From DATECU01 sp035286745 (lineage in GTDB: Bacteria; Acidobacteriota; Vicinamibacteria; Fen-336), in assembly GCA_035286745.1 (NCBI GenBank), contig DATECU010000258.1:1-36951 (forward strand): a stretch of 36,951 nt of DNA, read 5' to 3'. A program made the translations under genes and the position numbers. How positions within the stretch are numbered: position 1 is the first letter of the stretch; each line of letters begins with the position of its first letter. The notes under the pieces were generated by a model. The model searched no databases. It had not been told where the DNA came from and saw nothing but the letters and a program-made list of their open reading frames with translations. This document shows, piece after piece, positions 8,847 to 18,560 of the stretch.

Positions 8847-10412
8847 TCAGTCACCCCCTGGGGGATCGCCTTCTTCTTCCTCGTCGAAGCCGTCCCTGAA
8901 GATGAGGTCGCTCGCCAGGTATTGGATGCGCTGAATCCGACCCTGATCGTAGTCGACGTAGAAGAGGTCACCACCGGGCCCGGTCTCCAGGCCTACCGCG
9001 CCGCCATCGAGCCCCGCCGCAAAGGTGATCCGGTTGGCAGGGTCGGGCACACCCGCGCTGTCGACCATAACCGCCCAGATGCAGCGCCGAACGTAGTCGG
9101 TGAAGAAGAGAGCCCCGTGGTAGGTCGGCGGGTAGGGGCCTCCGGCGTAGAACGCCAGGCCCGAGATCGAGGAGGCGCTGGTGGAGCAGGACTCCCCGGC
9201 GACCACCGGGCTGCCGCGGCGATAGGCGAAGAAGGGGGCGGCGGCGGTGTTCTCGGCGTAGAGGCTCTCGCAGAGGTCGAGATCCACCGCGTCGTAGTCG
9301 TCCTGGCGGCCGGATCCCTCGTGGCAAGGCCAGCCGAAGTTCCTCACCAAGGGCGAGAGCGGGTTCTCGATCCGGTTGATCTCCTCCCAGGTCCGCCAGC
9401 CGACGTCGCCCACCCAGACCTCGCTGGTGCCGGGACGGAGCGTGAAGCGAAACGGGTTGCGCAGGCCGTAGGCGACGATGCGGCGTGCCACGGAATCGCT
9501 GCTCGCGAACAGCGGGTTGTCGGGCAGCGCCAGGCCCGTCTCCGGGTCCAGCCGCAGGATGGCGCCGTTCAGGACCGCTGGCTCGCCGGCAGGCCGCCGG
9601 AGGCTCTGACTGCGCAGGGCGCCGCCGCGGGCGGTAGGCGGGGTCTGGGTTCCTCCCACTGGCGCCGGTGGATCGCCGCAGACGTTTCTGGGCGTGAAGG
9701 GCTGGCCGGTCGAGGCGTTGACGACGGTGCCACCGTCCTGGCCGAAGTCCGCATGAACGAAGTTGGCGCCCTCGCCGGCGCTCGCGTAGAGGGCACCGTC
9801 GGGGCCGAAGGCGAGCGTACCTACCGAGTGGCTGGGGAACTGCTGGCACCAGCCGTCCAGGAGGACTCGCTCGCAGATCCCGCCGCCGGGCAGCGGGGCG
9901 CAGCCGGCGGGCGGAGTCCCGCTCACCGGCTCCAGGCGCGAGAGCCGAGCCGCGACCGGGCAGCCGTCGGTGAGGGGACCGGGGCCGGCAGGTGCACCGG
10001 ACGGTCCCGGTCCGGGACAGGCGTCCCCCCAACTCGGGATGGTGCCGCCGGGCTTCTGGTCCAGGGTGTAGAGGACGAAGACGTGGGGCGTGGCCGGAAA
10101 GGCGGGGTGCAGGGCCATGCCTAGCAGGCCACGGTCCCAGTAGTCGTAGACGCTGGTGCGCAGGTCGGCGAAGACGGTCGGCGTGCTGCTCGAAAGGGCC
10201 GCGAACACTCTGACGAGCCCGCTCTTCTCGGCCACGAAGATGCGCCCGTCGGAGGCGAACTTGACCACCATCGGCTGGGCCAAGCCGCTGAGGACAGTCG
10301 ACTCCTGGAAGTTTGCAGGCAGGGTGGCCGCGTCCGAACCAGCGGCCAGACTGGCGAGAAGGAGCACGCCCGCGGCGAGGCCGTTCTTGGTGGAAGAAGG
10401 CGGTTGGATCAT
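8847..10412 (-). CDS. Secreted PQQ-dependent sugar dehydrogenase (glucose/sorbosone dehydrogenase family)
   Basis: A 521-residue exported six-bladed propeller of the soluble glucose dehydrogenase / aldose sugar dehydrogenase family, which oxidises sugars with PQQ in the periplasm. Signal peptide at residues 1 to about 29. Blade motifs include LAQPMVVKFASDGRIFVAEKSG, GLLGMALHPAF, HSVGTLAFGPDGALYASAGEG (with the His expected at the active site) and GLRNPFRFTL (with the Arg expected near PQQ). The C-terminus ends in LIFRDGFDEEEEGDPPGGD: a hydrophobic-F-x-DGF motif and an acidic tail shared in part with the propeller protein at 30744-32207. Start is the ATG at 10412 with an AAGGAG about 13 nt upstream. 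It lies 38 bp after hemW on the same strand and could be read from the same transcript. Confidence 0.9.
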   Translation of the reverse strand: MIQPPSSTKNGLAAGVLLLASLAAGSDAATLPANFQESTVLSGLAQPMVVKFASDGRIFVAEKSGLVRVFAALSSSTPTVFADLRTSVYDYWDRGLLGMALHPAFPATPHVFVLYTLDQKPGGTIPSWGDACPGPGPSGAPAGPGPLTDGCPVAARLSRLEPVSGTPPAGCAPLPGGGICERVLLDGWCQQFPSHSVGTLAFGPDGALYASAGEGANFVHADFGQDGGTVVNASTGQPFTPRNVCGDPPAPVGGTQTPPTARGGALRSQSLRRPAGEPAVLNGAILRLDPETGLALPDNPLFASSDSVARRIVAYGLRNPFRFTLRPGTSEVWVGDVGWRTWEEINRIENPLSPLVRNFGWPCHEGSGRQDDYDAVDLDLCESLYAENTAAAPFFAYRRGSPVVAGESCSTSASSISGLAFYAGGPYPPTYHGALFFTDYVRRCIWAVMVDSAGVPDPANRITFAAGLDGGAVGLETGPGGDLFYVDYDQGRIQRIQYLASDLIFRDGFDEEEEGDPPGGD

Positions 10413-10450
10413 GGAGGGTGGTCGTCTCCTTTGGCGTTGGGCGACGCGAC

Positions 10451-11578
10451 CTAGACGAACGCCCGGAAGACCTCGTTGGACAGGAGTACGCCTCGCGGGG
10501 TCAGGCGCAGGGCCCCCTCGCGCACCTCCACCAGCTCGGCTCGGAACACGTCGCCTAACTGCACGCGGTAGCTGTCGAGCGGATCGACGCCGTAGCGCTC
10601 CCGAAAGCGGACCAGGTCGATGCCCGCGGCTCGGCGAAGGCCGGTGAAGAGCGCCTCTCCCACCCGCTCTTCGGGCGTCAACCGCCGCTCACCGGCGCGG
10701 GCTGCCGCCGCTCCCGCGGTCTCGACCGCCCGGCAGTAGCCGCCGAAGCCCTCGCGGTTCCAGTAGCGAACGCCATCGGCGTAGCCGTGAGCGGCCATGC
10801 CGAATCCCAGGACGGGGGCATCGTCCCAGTACTTGCCGTTGTGGCGGGACTCGAAACCGGGTCGGGCGAAGTTGGCGATCTCGTAGCGGGAAAGACCGGC
10901 CCGGCCGAGGCGGTCGACGGTCTGCCGATAGAGATCGGCCAGCAGATCGTCGGCCGGCAGCGCCAAACGTCCCTGCCGCTGCCGGTGGCCGAGCACCGTC
11001 TTGCCCTCCGCCTCCAGGAGGTAGAGGCTCACATGAGCCGGCGCCAAGGCCAGGGCGACGTCAATCGTCTGGCGCCAGCGCTCCGGGGTCTCCCCCGGCC
11101 AGCCCAGGATCAGGTCCAGCGACAGGTTGGCGAAGCCCGCCTGCCGGGCGTCGGCGGCGGCGGCTTGGGAGTCGGCGGCGGAGTGGCGGCGGCCCATCTC
11201 GGCCAGCACCGCGTCATCGAAGCTCTGAACTCCCAGACTCAGACGATTGACGCCCGCCTGACGCAGCGCGCGATAGCCTTCCAGGTCCAGGTCCTTGGGA
11301 TTGGCTTCCAGGGTGATCTCCGCCGGCGGGTCGAGCGAGAAGCGCTCGCGCATCTTGTGCAAGAGCCGCGTGAGGCGCGGAAGCGTCAAGAGCGACGGCG
11401 TACCGCCGCCGAAGTAGAGGGTGTCGGCGGCGGCCGGCGGGGTGCCCTCGATCTCGGCCAGCAGCGCGAGCAGATAGCGTTCCTGCCTGTCCTCGATCGC
11501 CGGGCCTGGCGAGATCGCGAAGTGGCAGTAGGTGCACTTCACCTCGCAGAAGGGGATGTGGACGTAGAGCCCGATCAT
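10451..11578 (-). CDS. hemW: HemW-like radical SAM protein (coproporphyrinogen III oxidase family)
   Basis: A 375-residue radical SAM enzyme of the HemN/HemW family. The cluster-binding motif is CEVKCTYC (Cys 11, 15, 18) directly after LYVHIPF, then YFGGGTPSLL, ITLEANP, RLSLGVQSF and LDLILGWPGET, all as in HemW. The C-terminal HemN-type domain is present (EALFTGLRRAAGIDL). HemW is generally thought to be a heme chaperone rather than an oxidase; this size and the short N-terminus favour HemW over true HemN. The ATG at 11578 overlaps the stop of the upstream ATPase gene by 4 bp (ATGA), indicating translational coupling. Confidence 0.92.
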   Translation of the reverse strand: MIGLYVHIPFCEVKCTYCHFAISPGPAIEDRQERYLLALLAEIEGTPPAAADTLYFGGGTPSLLTLPRLTRLLHKMRERFSLDPPAEITLEANPKDLDLEGYRALRQAGVNRLSLGVQSFDDAVLAEMGRRHSAADSQAAAADARQAGFANLSLDLILGWPGETPERWRQTIDVALALAPAHVSLYLLEAEGKTVLGHRQRQGRLALPADDLLADLYRQTVDRLGRAGLSRYEIANFARPGFESRHNGKYWDDAPVLGFGMAAHGYADGVRYWNREGFGGYCRAVETAGAAAARAGERRLTPEERVGEALFTGLRRAAGIDLVRFRERYGVDPLDSYRVQLGDVFRAELVEVREGALRLTPRGVLLSNEVFRAFV

Positions 11579-12366
11579 CCCTTGCGCGGGGGAGCGCTCA
11601 GCCCGGCCCCGATGGCGAGGCGGTGAGCGATCTGCCGGCCCTCGCGCCGATCGGGCGCCTGGATGTCGATCAACAGGCACATCTCCTGGAGGCGGGAGCG
11701 CAGGCGCTGGCCGATGCGGTCCACCAGGAACTCGCTGCGCCGAAAGGCATCGCCTCGCTGGGCCGTCTCCGCCGGCGCGTCCTGGAAGTTGGTGGTGATG
11801 AGGGTGGCGCGCTTCTCCATGTAGCGGCCGTTCAGGATGTAGAACAGGGTGTCCACCATCCAGTCGGTCATCTTCCAGGCCCCGAGGTCGTCGAGCGCCA
11901 GGATGTCCGCGCTCACCACCGGCTCCAGCACCTGGAGCTCGGTGGTCCGGGTCTCCTGGTCGTAGGAGTTGCGGATCTCCCGGATCAGCTCGTGGAAGTC
12001 CCAGAACTGCCCGGAGGCTCCCCGGGTGGTGACCAGCTCCCGGAGCACGGCCACCGCGAGGTGCGTCTTGCCCACGCCGTTGTCGCCGGTGAGCAGCAAG
12101 CCTAACCCCTCGTCGTGACCCAGGTGGGGATAGCCCGCGCAGTAGGTCATGGCCTTTTCGAGAGCCGCCTTGAGCGAGGGGTTGGAGGGCTCGAAGTCCG
12201 CCAGCGTGCAGTGGTCGTAGCGACGAGGGATGCGACAGGCTCGCAGCAGAGCGTCGCCCGAGTCGACCGAGCCTGAAGCCTTCCGGCAAGCGCACTTGAC
12301 CGCGAACTCGCGGCCCTCCTTCTCCACGATCTCGAAGCCGGTGCCCCGGCAGCGCTCGCAGGTCAA
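11575..12366 (-). CDS. DnaC/IstB-like AAA+ ATPase with N-terminal zinc-binding motif
   Basis: A 263-residue AAA+ protein of the DnaC/DnaI/IstB type, probably a helicase loader. The TTG at 12366 is chosen because it overlaps the sigma-factor stop (TTGA) and keeps the Cys motif; the frame continues upstream but only over the sigma gene. Order of features: CxxC and CxC (Cys 3, 6, 25, 27), likely zinc-binding; Walker A GDNGVGKT at 94-101; Walker B ILALDD with Asp 159/160; TTN sensor at about 191; a basic RIGQRLRSRL segment at about 218-227. No transposase adjoins it, so a chromosomal replication role is more likely than IS21 transposition. It lies between the sigma factor and hemW, overlapping both by 4 bp. 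Confidence 0.88.
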   Translation of the reverse strand: MTCERCRGTGFEIVEKEGREFAVKCACRKASGSVDSGDALLRACRIPRRYDHCTLADFEPSNPSLKAALEKAMTYCAGYPHLGHDEGLGLLLTGDNGVGKTHLAVAVLRELVTTRGASGQFWDFHELIREIRNSYDQETRTTELQVLEPVVSADILALDDLGAWKMTDWMVDTLFYILNGRYMEKRATLITTNFQDAPAETAQRGDAFRRSEFLVDRIGQRLRSRLQEMCLLIDIQAPDRREGRQIAHRLAIGAGLSAPPRKG

Positions 12367-13253
12367 TTGAGGGCTCCGCGAAGGCTCTGGGCTCGCTGGT
12401 TGCGCCGCAGCTTCTCCTTGGCCTTGCTCTCGATCTGGCGGATGCGCTCCCGGGAAAGGCCCAGGCTGTCGCCGATCTCCTGCAGGGTCTGGGGTTCCTC
12501 GCCGTCCAGGCCGAAACGCAGCCGGATCACGTCCCGCTCCTTCTCCTCCAGCTCCTCGACCATGGCCCGGATTTGTTGCTCGAAAGAGGTGCGGATCAGC
12601 TCCAGCTCCGCCGAGGGCACGCTCTCCTGCTCCAGGGTGTCGCCCAGCTCCATGTTGCCGTCCTCGCCGACCGCGGTGGACAGCGAGAGATCGTCGCCGG
12701 CGACCTTGAGCAGGCTCTCCACCTCCTCCTCGCTGAGCGAGGTCTTGTCGGCCAGCTCGCGAGTGGTGGGAGAGCGGTCCAGCTCGGCAGCCAGTTGGTG
12801 GCGGGCGTGGCCCACCCGGGAGATCTGCCCCGACAGCTTCTGGGGCAGCCGGAACACCCGGGTCTGCTCCGAGAGGGCGTGGAAGATGGCCTGCCGCACC
12901 CACCACACGGCATAGGAGATGAACTTGACGTTGCGCTCGGGGTCGAATCGTTTGGCGGCCTCGATGAGGCCGATGGTGCCGTCGTGGATGAGATCCAGGA
13001 AAGAGACGCCCAGGCCGCGGTAGCGTTTGGCGTAGGAGACCACGAAGCGCAGGTTCGACTCCACCAGCCGCTGCAGGGCTTCCTGGTCGCCCTGCTGGAT
13101 GCGCTGCCCCAGCTGCTTCTCGTCCTCCTGGGTCAGCGGCTTGAAGCGCCCGATCTCGCGCATGTAGGCGTTCAGGCTGTCCCGGCTGGCGGTGGGGGCG
13201 GGCGCCGCCTTCTCGCTCTTCACCGGCTTCTTACGGGGTTTCTTCGAGCGCAT
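12363..13253 (-). CDS. RNA polymerase sigma-70 factor, RpoD/SigA-type
   Basis: A 296-residue sigma-70 family protein. After a basic, Ala/Pro-rich N-terminus it has region 1.2 (SLNAYMREIGRFKPLT), region 2 (NLRFVVSYAKRY, DLIHDGTIGLIEAAKRFDP, FISYAVWWVRQAI for core binding and -10 recognition), region 3 and region 4 (RDVIRLRFGLDG, then the helix-turn-helix TLQEIGDSLGLSRERIRQIE). Region 1.1 is missing, so it may be a short primary sigma or a group 2 paralogue; the window cannot decide. The ATG at 13253 lacks a good Shine-Dalgarno sequence but has a TATAAT just upstream. It follows the hspR-like gene by 62 bp and is coupled (TTGA) to the ATPase gene behind it. Confidence 0.92.
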   Translation of the reverse strand: MRSKKPRKKPVKSEKAAPAPTASRDSLNAYMREIGRFKPLTQEDEKQLGQRIQQGDQEALQRLVESNLRFVVSYAKRYRGLGVSFLDLIHDGTIGLIEAAKRFDPERNVKFISYAVWWVRQAIFHALSEQTRVFRLPQKLSGQISRVGHARHQLAAELDRSPTTRELADKTSLSEEEVESLLKVAGDDLSLSTAVGEDGNMELGDTLEQESVPSAELELIRTSFEQQIRAMVEELEEKERDVIRLRFGLDGEEPQTLQEIGDSLGLSRERIRQIESKAKEKLRRNQRAQSLRGALN

Positions 13254-13270
13254 GAGCGACCGCAGGCTCC

Positions 13271-13276
13271 ATTATA
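13271..13276 (-). promoter_or_regulatory. TATAAT -10 box just upstream of the sigma-factor gene
   Basis: The minus strand reads TATAAT at 13276-13271, 17 nt before the ATG at 13253. I see no convincing -35 at 16-18 bp. A start site about 7 nt downstream would leave a leader of only about 10 nt without a Shine-Dalgarno sequence. It would let the sigma-ATPase-hemW part be transcribed separately from the heat-shock genes. Confidence 0.5.
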
Positions 13277-13315
13277 GTTCGGACCGGTCCGCCGGCTCCG
13301 AGGCGAGGCCGCCGC

Positions 13316-13771
13316 TCAGGGTTCTTCCTGAATCGCGGGAGACGGACTGCGAACGATGTGGGTGGGCGGGAGCTTGACCAGGGCCTGGTCGATCTTCTCC
13401 TGCAAGCCCTCGCCGCGGCTGCGCGCCAGCTCATCCTTGAGTTGGCGCAGGAACTCGGTGAAGTCGGCCTGCATCTGCTCCATCTTGTGCCGCATGTTCA
13501 GGATGATCTCGATGCCCGCCAGGTTGACCCCCAGATCGCGCGACAGGTTCAGGATCACCTCCAGCTGACGAAGGTCCTGGTCGGAGTAGAGCCGGGTGTT
13601 GCCCTCGGTGCGGGAGGGCTTGAGCAGCCCCTCCCGCTCGTACAGGCGCAGGGTCTGGGGGTGAATGCCGTAGGCCTTGGCCACCACGCTGATCATGTAG
13701 TAGCGGCCCTTGCCGGGGGCCGGCCTGGACTCGCTAGGTGCGTCGGTGGCGGTGCGGCGGCCTCGGGGCAT
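13316..13771 (-). CDS. hspR: HspR-like MerR-family heat-shock repressor
   Basis: A 151-residue MerR-family regulator. A basic, flexible N-terminus of about 22 residues precedes the winged helix: YYMISVVAKAYGIHPQTLRLYEREGL (about 24-49), then the wing RTEGNTRLYS. The ISV-A-GIHPQTLR-YE pattern is that of HspR rather than metal-sensing MerR; no Cys metal ligands follow. A coiled-coil-like helix covers about 92-130. In actinobacteria HspR binds the HAIR inverted repeat and represses the dnaK operon with DnaK as co-repressor. Here the gene stands behind dnaK and dnaJ and a HAIR-like site lies in the dnaK promoter, so autorepression is a fair inference. ATG at 13771, an AGGTG about 6 nt upstream, only 2 nt after the dnaJ stop. 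Confidence 0.88.
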   Translation of the reverse strand: MPRGRRTATDAPSESRPAPGKGRYYMISVVAKAYGIHPQTLRLYEREGLLKPSRTEGNTRLYSDQDLRQLEVILNLSRDLGVNLAGIEIILNMRHKMEQMQADFTEFLRQLKDELARSRGEGLQEKIDQALVKLPPTHIVRSPSPAIQEEP

Positions 13772-13773
13772 GC

Positions 13774-14883
13774 TCACCTCTTGACTTCGGGGGCAGGGCC
13801 CTGGATCAAGCCTCGCCTCGGATCGTCCGGGTTCCGGCGCGCGAACTCGCGCAGCAGCTCCCGGCTTGGGTCGTCGTCGACCGCGGGGACCCACACCCGG
13901 ACCTCGACCCACAGGTCGCCCCGCCCCTTCTCTCCCAGCTTCGGCATGCCTCGCTTGCGAAGCCGGAAGCGCTGGCCAGCCTGGGTGCCGGCGGGGATCT
14001 CGATGGTCACCGGACCGTCGGGGGTCGGCACCTCGACGTGAGCGCCCAGCGCCGCCTCCACCATGGTGATGGGGATCTGGCAAGCCAGGTCCTGGCCCTC
14101 CCGTTTGTAGAACGCGTGTGGTTCGCTCTCGATGTCGAGGACGAAGTCGCCCGGGTGGCCGCCCAGGCGCCCGGCGTTGCCGCAGCCGGAGAGCCGTACC
14201 TGGTTCCCCTGGCCCACCCCGGGCGGGATCTGCACCTCCAGCCACTCGCTCTGGATGGTCCGGCCCTCGCCGCCACAACGCGAGCAAGGCCGCCGCCCCA
14301 GGTTCCCGGTGGCGTCGCAGGCGGTGCAGCGGCGGGTGAAGATCATGCGACCGCGGCTGGTGCGGACCTGGCCCGACCCCTCACACTTGGGACAGGGCCG
14401 GGAGCCGAGCACCACCTGGCCCCGGCCCTCGCAGGCCTGGCAGCGCTCTTGCCTGACCAGATGCACGCGCCGTTTGGTGCCGTGAAAGGCCTCCTCGAAG
14501 GTCACCCGGGTGGCTTGCTCAAGGTCCTCGCCCCGGCTGCTCCCGGGCACGGAGGCGGGCGCCGGCTTCAGCACCCCATCGAAGATCTCCCGGAAGTCGG
14601 CGCTCCCCACCCGCACCTCGGCCGCGAAGTCGAAGCCCTGGAAGCCGACCTCGGGAACCGTTGGGGCCGGCGGGGGCGGGGTCTCGCCCCGGTCGTAGCG
14701 GGCCCGCCGCTCGGCGTCGGCGAGGATCTCGAAGGCCTGGGACACCGCCTCGAATCGTTCGGCGGCGGCCGGATCTCCGGGATTCACGTCGGGATGGAGC
14801 AGGCGAGCCAGCTTCTGATAGGCGCGGCGGACCTCGGCCGGCTTGGCGTCACGCCTTACGCAAAGGATTTCGTAGAGGTCCAT
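13774..14883 (-). CDS. dnaJ: DnaJ co-chaperone
   Basis: A 369-residue type I J-domain protein that stimulates the ATPase of DnaK and binds unfolded substrates. The J domain (1 to about 65) has the HPD motif at 30-32. The linker is Pro-rich rather than the usual Gly/Phe-rich, although FDFAAEVRVGSADFREIFDG is family-like. Four zinc-finger repeats follow: CQACEGRG, CPKCEGSG, CTACDATG and CSRCGGEG; the third lacks the second Gly. C-terminal substrate-binding domains are complete (IPPGVGQGNQVRLSG, GDFVLDIESEPHAFYKREG, IPAGTQAGQRFRLR). It follows dnaK after a repeat-rich 187-bp gap and precedes hspR by 2 nt. Confidence 0.94.
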   Translation of the reverse strand: MDLYEILCVRRDAKPAEVRRAYQKLARLLHPDVNPGDPAAAERFEAVSQAFEILADAERRARYDRGETPPPPAPTVPEVGFQGFDFAAEVRVGSADFREIFDGVLKPAPASVPGSSRGEDLEQATRVTFEEAFHGTKRRVHLVRQERCQACEGRGQVVLGSRPCPKCEGSGQVRTSRGRMIFTRRCTACDATGNLGRRPCSRCGGEGRTIQSEWLEVQIPPGVGQGNQVRLSGCGNAGRLGGHPGDFVLDIESEPHAFYKREGQDLACQIPITMVEAALGAHVEVPTPDGPVTIEIPAGTQAGQRFRLRKRGMPKLGEKGRGDLWVEVRVWVPAVDDDPSRELLREFARRNPDDPRRGLIQGPAPEVKR

Positions 14884-14904
14884 GACTATCGCTAGACGCT
14901 GGCT

Positions 14905-15065
14905 TTCAGCAGTCAGCTCTCAGCGCTCAGCTACGGGCTGCCAGGCCGAGGGGACGGGGGAGCTCACCGCTTCGGCCCCTGCCGTAGCTGAATGCCGATC
15001 GCTGATCGCTGACCGCTCCCCATTCCTGCCGTAGCTGACTGCTGAGTGCTGATAGCTGACCGCTT
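14905..15065. repeat. GCTGA/TCAGC-rich repeat cluster between dnaK and dnaJ
   Basis: The gap holds two imperfect copies of a roughly 47-bp unit, at about 14978-15024 and 15025-15071. Both start CCTGCCGTAGCTGA and continue with GCTGA steps spaced 7-8 bp. An inverted copy of the core, CTCAGCTACGG, lies at 14926-14936 and can pair with CCGTAGCTGA at 14982-14991 or 15029-15038, giving alternative large hairpins in the dnaK-dnaJ mRNA. Similar GCTGACC steps occur at 21298-21360. Confidence 0.7.
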
Positions 15066-15070
15066 CCGTC

Positions 15071-16957
<1,887 letters not shown>

Positions 16958-16980
16958 AGAGAGCCTCCCTAGCCCTCAAG

Positions 16981-17009
16981 GCTATAGGGTTGAGTCCATC
17001 TCTGTCAAC
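16981..17009 (-). promoter_or_regulatory. dnaK promoter with HAIR-like HspR operator
   Basis: On the minus strand a -35 TTGACA (17008-17003), a 16-bp spacer and a -10 TATAGC (16986-16981) point to a start near 16974, about 17 nt before the TTG codon. Overlapping the -35 is an inverted repeat, GTTGA-N11-TCAAC (16989-17009). Read on the plus strand it is GTTGAGT, 7 bp, TGTCAAC; the HAIR consensus is CTTGAGT, 7 bp, ACTCAAG, so TTGA-N11-TCAA matches in sequence and spacing. HspR bound here would block the polymerase. Confidence 0.75.
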
Positions 17010-17211
17010 TTAGCTGCGTCGGGGACTTCGGAGGCGGTTCGGCAACGCCCTCGCGGGCGAGGGTTGAGCGGCGGGGCGCAGCCTGAGAGACGGCACTCGA
17101 GAATCTCCGTAAACTGGGCGTTGGTCCTCGAAGTCTACCGCGGCACGCCTCGCCGGCCTCTCGGCGCGGGACCGGGCGACGGCTCGGGCATCCTCAGGGA
17201 GCTGATGAACG

Positions 17212-18240
17212 ATGAAGGCGATTGCCCAAGAGCGGTACGGATCTCCTGATGATCTGGAGCTCCGCGAAGTCGAAAAGCCCGTGGCCGGCGACGACGACGT
17301 CCTCGTGCGCGTGTGTGCGGCCTCGATCCATCCGGATGTGTGGCACGTCGTGAGTGGGCGACCTTACGTCCTCCGCCTAATGGGAGCTGGGTTCTCCAAA
17401 CCCAAGAACCCGATCCCCGGGACGGACGTGGCGGGACTCGTCGAGTCCGTAGGCAAGAACGTGATCCGATTTCGGTCGGGAGATCCGGTCTTCGGCGAGA
17501 CGATCGTGACCCACCAGTGGATCCACGGCGGCGCCTTTGCCGAGTACGTGTCTGTCCACCAGGACCTGCTGGCGCCGAAGCCGGACCACGTCACGTTCGA
17601 GCAAGCCGCCTCAGTCCCCACCTCCGGGTTCATCGCTCTCCTGAACCTCCGAGGCGTGCGGGAGTGGCCGCCGGGGCAGAGGGTGTTGATCAACGGTGCC
17701 GGGGGCGGGGTGGGTGCGCTCGCCCTGCAGATCACCAAGGCCTACGGCGCGCACGTGACCGCCGTGGACAGCACGACCAAGCTGGGCATGCTCCGCGCAC
17801 TCGGGGCAGACGAGGTCGTGGACTACACGCGGGAGGACTTCACTCGACGTGGTGTTCGCTACGACCTCATCTTCGACGTCCCGGGGAACTACCCGTTCTC
17901 CGCCTGTAGGCGCGCGCTCAAACCTGACGGGAGATACGTACTCATCGGGCATGAGCGTTTTGGAGCATCAGGAAAGCGCGTGTTCGGACTCATCCCCCAC
18001 TTTCTCACGCTCATGGTCTTTTCACGCTTCGCGAGGCAGCTGCGAGGTCCGGGTTTGCCGATGCCCTCCAAGAAGGAAGCGATTGCCGTCCTCAGGGAAC
18101 TCCTCGAAGCCAGGAAGATCACACCGGTCATCGACAGCACCTACCGCCTGAGCGAGGTCCCCAAGGCCCTCCGGCACATGATCGAAGACGAACTCCAAGG
18201 CAAGGTGATCATCACTCCGGCAGAAGCGGTGTCCTCCTAA
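17212..18240 (+). CDS. Zinc-independent MDR alcohol dehydrogenase / quinone oxidoreductase-like
   Basis: A 342-residue medium-chain dehydrogenase/reductase. The N-terminal GroES-like domain starts MKAIAQERYGSPDDLELREVEKP and has PGTDVAGLVESVG. The nucleotide-binding fold has INGAGGGVGALALQ followed by VDSTTKLGMLRALGADEVVDYT. The Cys-rich structural zinc loop of classical alcohol dehydrogenases is absent, which fits the quinone-oxidoreductase-like branch acting on enones or quinones with NADPH. The substrate is unknown. The ATG at 17212 has a GGGAG about 12 nt upstream. It diverges from dnaK across 254 bp; I see no clear promoter of its own. A 7-bp perfect palindrome with a 2-bp centre lies at 17048-17063 in that gap. 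Confidence 0.88.
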   Translation: MKAIAQERYGSPDDLELREVEKPVAGDDDVLVRVCAASIHPDVWHVVSGRPYVLRLMGAGFSKPKNPIPGTDVAGLVESVGKNVIRFRSGDPVFGETIVTHQWIHGGAFAEYVSVHQDLLAPKPDHVTFEQAASVPTSGFIALLNLRGVREWPPGQRVLINGAGGGVGALALQITKAYGAHVTAVDSTTKLGMLRALGADEVVDYTREDFTRRGVRYDLIFDVPGNYPFSACRRALKPDGRYVLIGHERFGASGKRVFGLIPHFLTLMVFSRFARQLRGPGLPMPSKKEAIAVLRELLEARKITPVIDSTYRLSEVPKALRHMIEDELQGKVIITPAEAVSS

Positions 18241-18326
18241 CGAGCCCGTTTGAGGACCGGGCCATCAACGCATAGCGCGTGGCTCGGTCCACCGCCCAGC
18301 CTCGATCAGGTTCAGGATGGGGTGGA

Positions 18327-18540
18327 TCATAGGTCCTTCTGCTTCGCCTCGCCTCCGGCGATCAGAAGGGCAAGAGCCACCATGGTGTGGTCGGCCAGCC
18401 GGAAGGCGCCGTCCTCGCGGACCAGCATGCCGTTCCGGCGCAGGGGCCGTCGGCGAGCACGAAGTTGTGGCCCAGGTCCAGCGGGTAGCGGGCCCAGGGG
18501 ACGAAGTGATCGACGGCTGGCTCCCCAGGGCTGGACGCTC
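18327..18540 (-). pseudogene. Remnant of an HNH endonuclease gene fused to an unknown tail
   Basis: Between the dehydrogenase and the toxin gene (18241-18560) there is no intact gene. The minus strand at about 18535-18443 encodes VDHFVPWARYPLDLGHNF followed by VLADGPC, which matches the core of HNH endonucleases of the DHFxPW-DLGHNFVLAHxxCN type. The frame then loses similarity. A second minus-strand frame gives LVREDGAFRLADHTMVALALLIAGG and stops at 18327-18329; I do not recognise it. The piece looks like a decayed gene or a join of two remnants. Confidence 0.5.
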
Positions 18541-18560
18541 ACCCAACTCCCCGCCCGCCC

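Noticed and set aside
7146..10124. Very long plus-strand open frame (over 900 codons)
   Set aside because: It runs across the GH2 end, the membrane protein gene in another frame, and the opposing PQQ gene. Its translation is Pro/Arg/Gly-rich as expected for a frame shadow.
11575..12906. 443-residue version of the DnaC-like protein
   Set aside because: The extra N-terminal 180 residues are an out-of-frame reading of the sigma gene. The TTGA overlap at 12363-12366 fits the real start.
16981..17000. CTCAA-N10-TTGAG inverted repeat in the dnaK promoter as the HspR site
   Set aside because: The half-site order is the reverse of HAIR. The neighbouring TTGA-N11-TCAA has the right order and spacing.
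17048..17063. CCCTCGC-GG-GCGAGGG palindrome upstream of the dehydrogenase as a terminator
   Set aside because: The loop is only 2 bp and no T tract follows on either strand. It might be a protein-binding palindrome, but nothing supports that further.
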